A stretch of 64,000 nucleotides of DNA, taken from positions 1 to 64,000 of the forward strand of contig DAOSNS010000020.1 in NCBI GenBank assembly GCA_035373625.1, in the 5' to 3' direction. The notes below the pieces were generated by a model that did no database searches, was not told where the DNA came from, and worked only from the letters and a program-made list of their open reading frames with translations. The first letter of the stretch is position 1, and each line of letters starts with the position of its first letter. The stretch comes from DSWT01 sp035373625 (lineage in GTDB: Bacteria; Chloroflexota; Anaerolineae; B4-G1; SLSP01). Positions 61,019 to 64,000 of the stretch are shown here, piece after piece. Both the position numbers and the translations under genes were made by a program.

Positions 61019-62287
61019 TCATACATTTAGGATGATCGTCAGATCGCCATTGACGGCGGCTTTTAGGATCGGCCCCATATACGCATCCACCATCTCCGCC
61101 GTGAGCGGGACGGGCATGTTCTGCAACTTCATCTTGAGCTGCGGGTCTTTGGCGGCGACGAGCGCCCGTTCGATGTGGGCCGGGGTGAAGCCGGGGACTT
61201 CGGCGAGCCGCGTGGGGAAGCCGATGCGCCGGGCAAAAGCGAACATCGCTTCGGCCACGGCGACACCCAAATCGCGCCCGTGGAGGCGGCTCACGTCGCC
61301 GGTGGTCAAGCCGGCGTCCGCGTAGAGACGGGCCAGCGTCCGCAGTGGCGTTTCGATGGCCGGGGCGAAAAAGACGGTGTAGTAGGGGTTCATCAGCGCG
61401 CAGGCGCGTCCGTGGCTGAGGATGTCCACGAGCGAGAAGCTGGTGAGGTGCCCGCCGTTCGTCCCGCCGAGCATGATGGCGTAGCCGCCCAGGTCGGTCG
61501 CCAGGCACAGGGCCTCGCGGGCCTCGGCGTCCTGCGGATGTTCCAGCGCGCGCGGCAGGTCATTCACCACCAGGCCGATGGCGGCCTCGGCGACGGCTTC
61601 GATCTGCGTGTAGGTGGGTTTGCCCACCGCGCCGTAGAGCACTTCCAGCGCGTGGGAGATGCCGTCCAGCGCGCCGTCGGCAGTGAGGGCGGGGGGCGCG
61701 CCGTAGGTCACGGTGTAGTCGAAGACGGGGGCGACGGGGACGATGGCGTCATCCACGATGAGCTTCTTCTGGCCAGTCGCCGTGTCGGTGATGTTGGCGT
61801 ATTTGGTGAGGTGCGCGGCGGAACTGGCCGCCGTCTGGATGGCGACGTGCGGCGTGAGCGGTTTGCCACTGGCCTGCACCGCCGCCGTCACCAACCCGGT
61901 ACCGAAATAGTCGTCAATCGCGCCGCCGAGCGTCCGCAAGACCTCCGCAGCCTTCGCCGCGTCAATGGTGCTCCCGCCGCCAAAACTGATGATGATGTCG
62001 GGATTGAGCGTCTTGAGCGCGTCGGCGATGCGGAACACATCCTCGCGGGGGGTGTTCGGTCGAGCACCCTTGATCTCGCCCAGCAGCACGACATCGGCCC
62101 GCGCCAACGCCTCGCGGATGGTCTGGACGAAGGCATCGCTACCGGGAAAAGTGCCGCGAATCAGCACGGCGCGCCGCCCCCACGTCGCTGCAATCGCGCC
62201 GACGCGCGCGAGTACCTCCGTGCCGAACAGATAGCGGTCGCCTTTGAATTCGTGCAACAGCGCCCGTGCTTGTGCAAATTTTGGCAT
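61019..62287 (-). CDS. Iron-containing alcohol dehydrogenase
   Basis: The ATG at 62287 follows GGAGGG and gives 422 residues. The N-terminal nucleotide-binding part has GRRAVLIRGTFPGSDAF and DIIISFGGGSTIDAAKA (typical NAD-binding loop). The C-terminal helical part contains the metal site region: ADGALDGISHALEVLYG (Asp and His ligands), GGTNGGHLTSFSLVDILSHGRACALMNPY (two further His ligands). These enzymes interconvert alcohols, polyols or lactaldehyde and aldehydes with NAD(P)H. In this locus a role in sugar or polyol catabolism is likely, but the exact substrate is not known. A long hairpin separates it from ribokinase. Confidence 0.92.
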   Translation of the reverse strand: MPKFAQARALLHEFKGDRYLFGTEVLARVGAIAATWGRRAVLIRGTFPGSDAFVQTIREALARADVVLLGEIKGARPNTPREDVFRIADALKTLNPDIIISFGGGSTIDAAKAAEVLRTLGGAIDDYFGTGLVTAAVQASGKPLTPHVAIQTAASSAAHLTKYANITDTATGQKKLIVDDAIVPVAPVFDYTVTYGAPPALTADGALDGISHALEVLYGAVGKPTYTQIEAVAEAAIGLVVNDLPRALEHPQDAEAREALCLATDLGGYAIMLGGTNGGHLTSFSLVDILSHGRACALMNPYYTVFFAPAIETPLRTLARLYADAGLTTGDVSRLHGRDLGVAVAEAMFAFARRIGFPTRLAEVPGFTPAHIERALVAAKDPQLKMKLQNMPVPLTAEMVDAYMGPILKAAVNGDLTIILNV

Positions 62288-62348
62288 TGTGAACCCTCCG
62301 GTAAGTCTGATAAGCGTCTGCTCGCCAAAGATGATTTCTGATTTTATC

Positions 62349-62410
62349 AGCAGATTTAGCAGATTAAGTGGATTTTCTGATTGATCTGATTGTAATCTGC
62401 TAAATCTGCT
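62349..62410. other. Perfect 18-bp hairpin between ribokinase and dehydrogenase genes
   Basis: AGCAGATTTAGCAGATTA (62349-62366) and its exact complement (62393-62410) enclose a 26-nt loop. The stem is made of GCAGATT-type words. No T run, so a terminator is unlikely; it may stabilise or process the mRNA. Confidence 0.85.
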
Positions 62411-62443
62411 TAATCTGCCGACAAATAACATGTGCTGGATACG

Positions 62444-63367
62444 TTACAAACGCGCCTGCAAGAACGCTTCAATTTCCTCCCGCCACGGGATCGAGGGCTG
62501 CGCGCCCATGCGCTGCACGCAGAGCGCACCGCCCGCGCTAGCGAAGCGCACGGCATCCGCCAGGCTTTGCCTCTCCGCCAGGGCGACGACGAGGCAGCCA
62601 CAGTAGGTGTCGCCGGCGGCAGTGGTGTCTATGGCTTCGACGGGGAAGGCGGGGATGTGCTGCACGCTCCCTTCCGCCGCCACGACCGATCCGGCTTCGC
62701 CCAGCGTGATGATGGCCGTCTGTGCGCCCAGTTCGCGCAATTTCTGCGCCGCTGCCCGCGCCGAAGCGACATCTGTGACAGGAATACCGGTGAGAGCGGT
62801 GGCTTCCGGCTCGTTGGCGACGACGATGGTCACTTTCTTGAGCTGCGCCAGGTCGAACGGCAAGGCCGGGGCGTAGTTCCAGACCACGGGTGTGCCCACC
62901 TCGGCGGCGATGTCCAGCGCGCGGGCGATGGATTCGGGCGGAATCTCGAATTGCATCAGCACGCAGGCGGCCTCGGCGATGAGGTCACGCACGGCCTCCA
63001 CGCGCTCCGGCGTGAGGCGGGCGTTGGCGCCCGGCGCGACCGAGAGGTAGTTGTGCCCGCCCTCGCCGATCATCACCAGCGCCGTGCCGCTCGAAATGCC
63101 CGTGTCGCGGTAGATGTAGTCGGTATTGATGCGGCTCTCGCGGAATCCGGCAAGCATGCGCTCCGCATAAGGGTCGTCGCCGACGCAATTGACGAAAATA
63201 ACGTTCCCGCCTGCACGTCCGGCGGCCACCGCTTGATTCGCGCCCTTGCCGCCGAAGGTCTGCATAAAAACCGCATTGACCACGGTCTCATCTCGCGCGG
63301 GCAGGTGATCCATTTTCATAATAAAATCAATGTTCGAGCTGCCGATGACGACAATCGGTTTAACCAT
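62444..63367 (-). CDS. rbsK: Ribokinase (PfkB family)
   Basis: The 307-residue protein has the PfkB signatures: GSSNIDFIMKMDHLP, FGGKGANQAVAAGRAG, and the C-terminal DTTAAGDTYCGCLVVAL with the catalytic Asp (AAGDT instead of the usual GAGDT). Ribokinase makes ribose-5-phosphate; relatives phosphorylate other sugars. It overlaps the ROK kinase gene by 8 bp, so the two are coupled. The A-for-G change in the anion-hole loop is conservative but worth noting. Confidence 0.9.
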   Translation of the reverse strand: MVKPIVVIGSSNIDFIMKMDHLPARDETVVNAVFMQTFGGKGANQAVAAGRAGGNVIFVNCVGDDPYAERMLAGFRESRINTDYIYRDTGISSGTALVMIGEGGHNYLSVAPGANARLTPERVEAVRDLIAEAACVLMQFEIPPESIARALDIAAEVGTPVVWNYAPALPFDLAQLKKVTIVVANEPEATALTGIPVTDVASARAAAQKLRELGAQTAIITLGEAGSVVAAEGSVQHIPAFPVEAIDTTAAGDTYCGCLVVALAERQSLADAVRFASAGGALCVQRMGAQPSIPWREEIEAFLQARL

Positions 63368-64000
63368 TGTATTCTTCCCTCACTTTCTGTTCCGCCCAGG
63401 CCGCCGCGCCGATCAGCCCGGCGTTGGCACCGAGTTGGGCAGGGACGATTGCGATATGATCCACCGGCGCCAGGTGCACACGTTCGTACAGCGTGCGCCG
63501 CGCCGGCTCAAAGAGCAGGTCGCCGACCCCGGCCATACCGCCGCCGATCACTATCCGTTGCGGGTTGATCGTCAGTACCACGTTGCTGATCACAATGCCC
63601 AGGTATACCCCGGCACGTTCAAAGATAGCGCGCGCTACCGGATCACCACTTTGCGCAGCGCGCGCGACCATATCGGCGGTGATACGGGTCGGGTCGCCGT
63701 CGGCCATATCTCGCAGACAGGTCTCGCAGCCCTCGCGCACGGCTCGCACCGCCGCGGCCGCAATCGCCGTGCCCGAAGCGTAGACTTCCAGGCAGCCGCG
63801 CCCACCGCAGGTGCAGGGCAGTCCGTCCACCTCGACAATCTGGTGACCGATCTCGCCAAGTGTGCCGTTTATGCCCCACAAGAGTTGTCCGTTGACCACG
63901 ATGCCGCCGCCGATACCTGTGCCCAACGTCAAGCAGGCAAGTGTGTCTACGCCGCGTCCTGCGCCGTACCTCCACTCGCCGAAGGTCATTGCACGCGCAT
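63360..64000 (-). CDS. ROK-family sugar kinase, C-terminal part (truncated by window edge)
   Basis: About 213 residues of the 3' part are visible: ACLTLGTGIGGGIVVNG (nucleotide and phosphate loop), CTCGGRGCLEVYASG (zinc-binding CxCGxxGCxE of ROK proteins), and NPQRIVIGGGMAGVGDLLF. The N-terminus is outside the window; the sequence before the first internal Met still reads like the family, so that Met is not the start. No HTH is visible in the part seen, so a kinase (glucokinase-like) is more likely than a repressor. It is followed directly by ribokinase with an 8-bp overlap. Confidence 0.88.
   Translation of the reverse strand, partial: ARAMTFGEWRYGAGRGVDTLACLTLGTGIGGGIVVNGQLLWGINGTLGEIGHQIVEVDGLPCTCGGRGCLEVYASGTAIAAAAVRAVREGCETCLRDMADGDPTRITADMVARAAQSGDPVARAIFERAGVYLGIVISNVVLTINPQRIVIGGGMAGVGDLLFEPARRTLYERVHLAPVDHIAIVPAQLGANAGLIGAAAWAEQKVREEYNG

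Noticed and set aside
61175..62341. 388-codon plus-strand frame across the alcohol dehydrogenase gene
   Set aside because: Antisense of a well-supported family member; low-complexity composition.

Overview
The window looks like a chromosome segment of a member of the Chloroflexota, probably Anaerolineae-like. This is an inference from gene content: a BMP-type nucleoside ABC operon, Tat-lipoprotein sugar-binding protein, CHAT/STAND proteins, giant FG-GAP/beta-helix surface proteins, GH2/GH10 enzymes, and intergenic DNA full of degenerate 7-8 bp tandem words. No rRNA, tRNA or CRISPR array was seen. Two runs of 100 N (16681-16780 and 22677-22776) are scaffold gaps, and both fall inside tandem repeats.

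Layout. (1) 1-560: start of a thiamine pyrophosphokinase gene on the minus strand under a TPP riboswitch with its own terminator. (2) 651-12677: a plus-strand block encoding a CHAT-SIR2 fusion, an nSTAND-WD40 NTPase, two cytoplasmic caspase/gingipain-like peptidases, a predicted membrane-hairpin protein, and two small proteins that share a domain with the C-terminus of the second peptidase. This is the best candidate for an undescribed conflict or cell-death system. (3) 12830-15723: a NotI-like restriction endonuclease with a zinc-ribbon DNA methyltransferase, extending the defence character. (4) 15755-25548: housekeeping genes rsmG, M42 peptidase, truD, ftsH, rnc and clpC, separated by repeat-rich gaps and one toxin-antitoxin relic. 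(5) 25678-31654: BMP lipoprotein, NahK-like kinase, two permeases and a double ATPase, a nucleoside-type uptake operon. (6) 31720-33201: rRNA m5C methyltransferase with an in-frame repeat expansion. (7) 33396-37409: a soluble-adenylyl-cyclase-like protein (two cyclase domains, ATPase, TPR). (8) 37567-47195: a giant surface protein ending in a C25-type peptidase, split by a frameshift. (9) 47288-59975: a hemicellulose-type carbohydrate locus (GH10 xylanase, three sugar permeases, binding protein, LacI regulator, putative GH42-like enzyme, GH2 enzyme), with divergent promoters that carry the same operator. (10) 60334-64000: small DUF5674 operon, iron alcohol dehydrogenase, ribokinase and ROK kinase.

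How the parts work together: in region 2 the genes overlap or sit close together, so they are probably co-transcribed. A plausible reading is that the nSTAND protein senses a trigger, the CHAT and C25-like peptidases cleave targets, and SIR2 or the membrane-hairpin protein carries out toxicity; all of this is inference. In region 9 the LacI protein probably controls itself and the transporter through two identical palindromes. Imported xylo-oligosaccharides or related sugars would be cut by the GH enzymes and phosphorylated by the ROK and ribokinase-type kinases.
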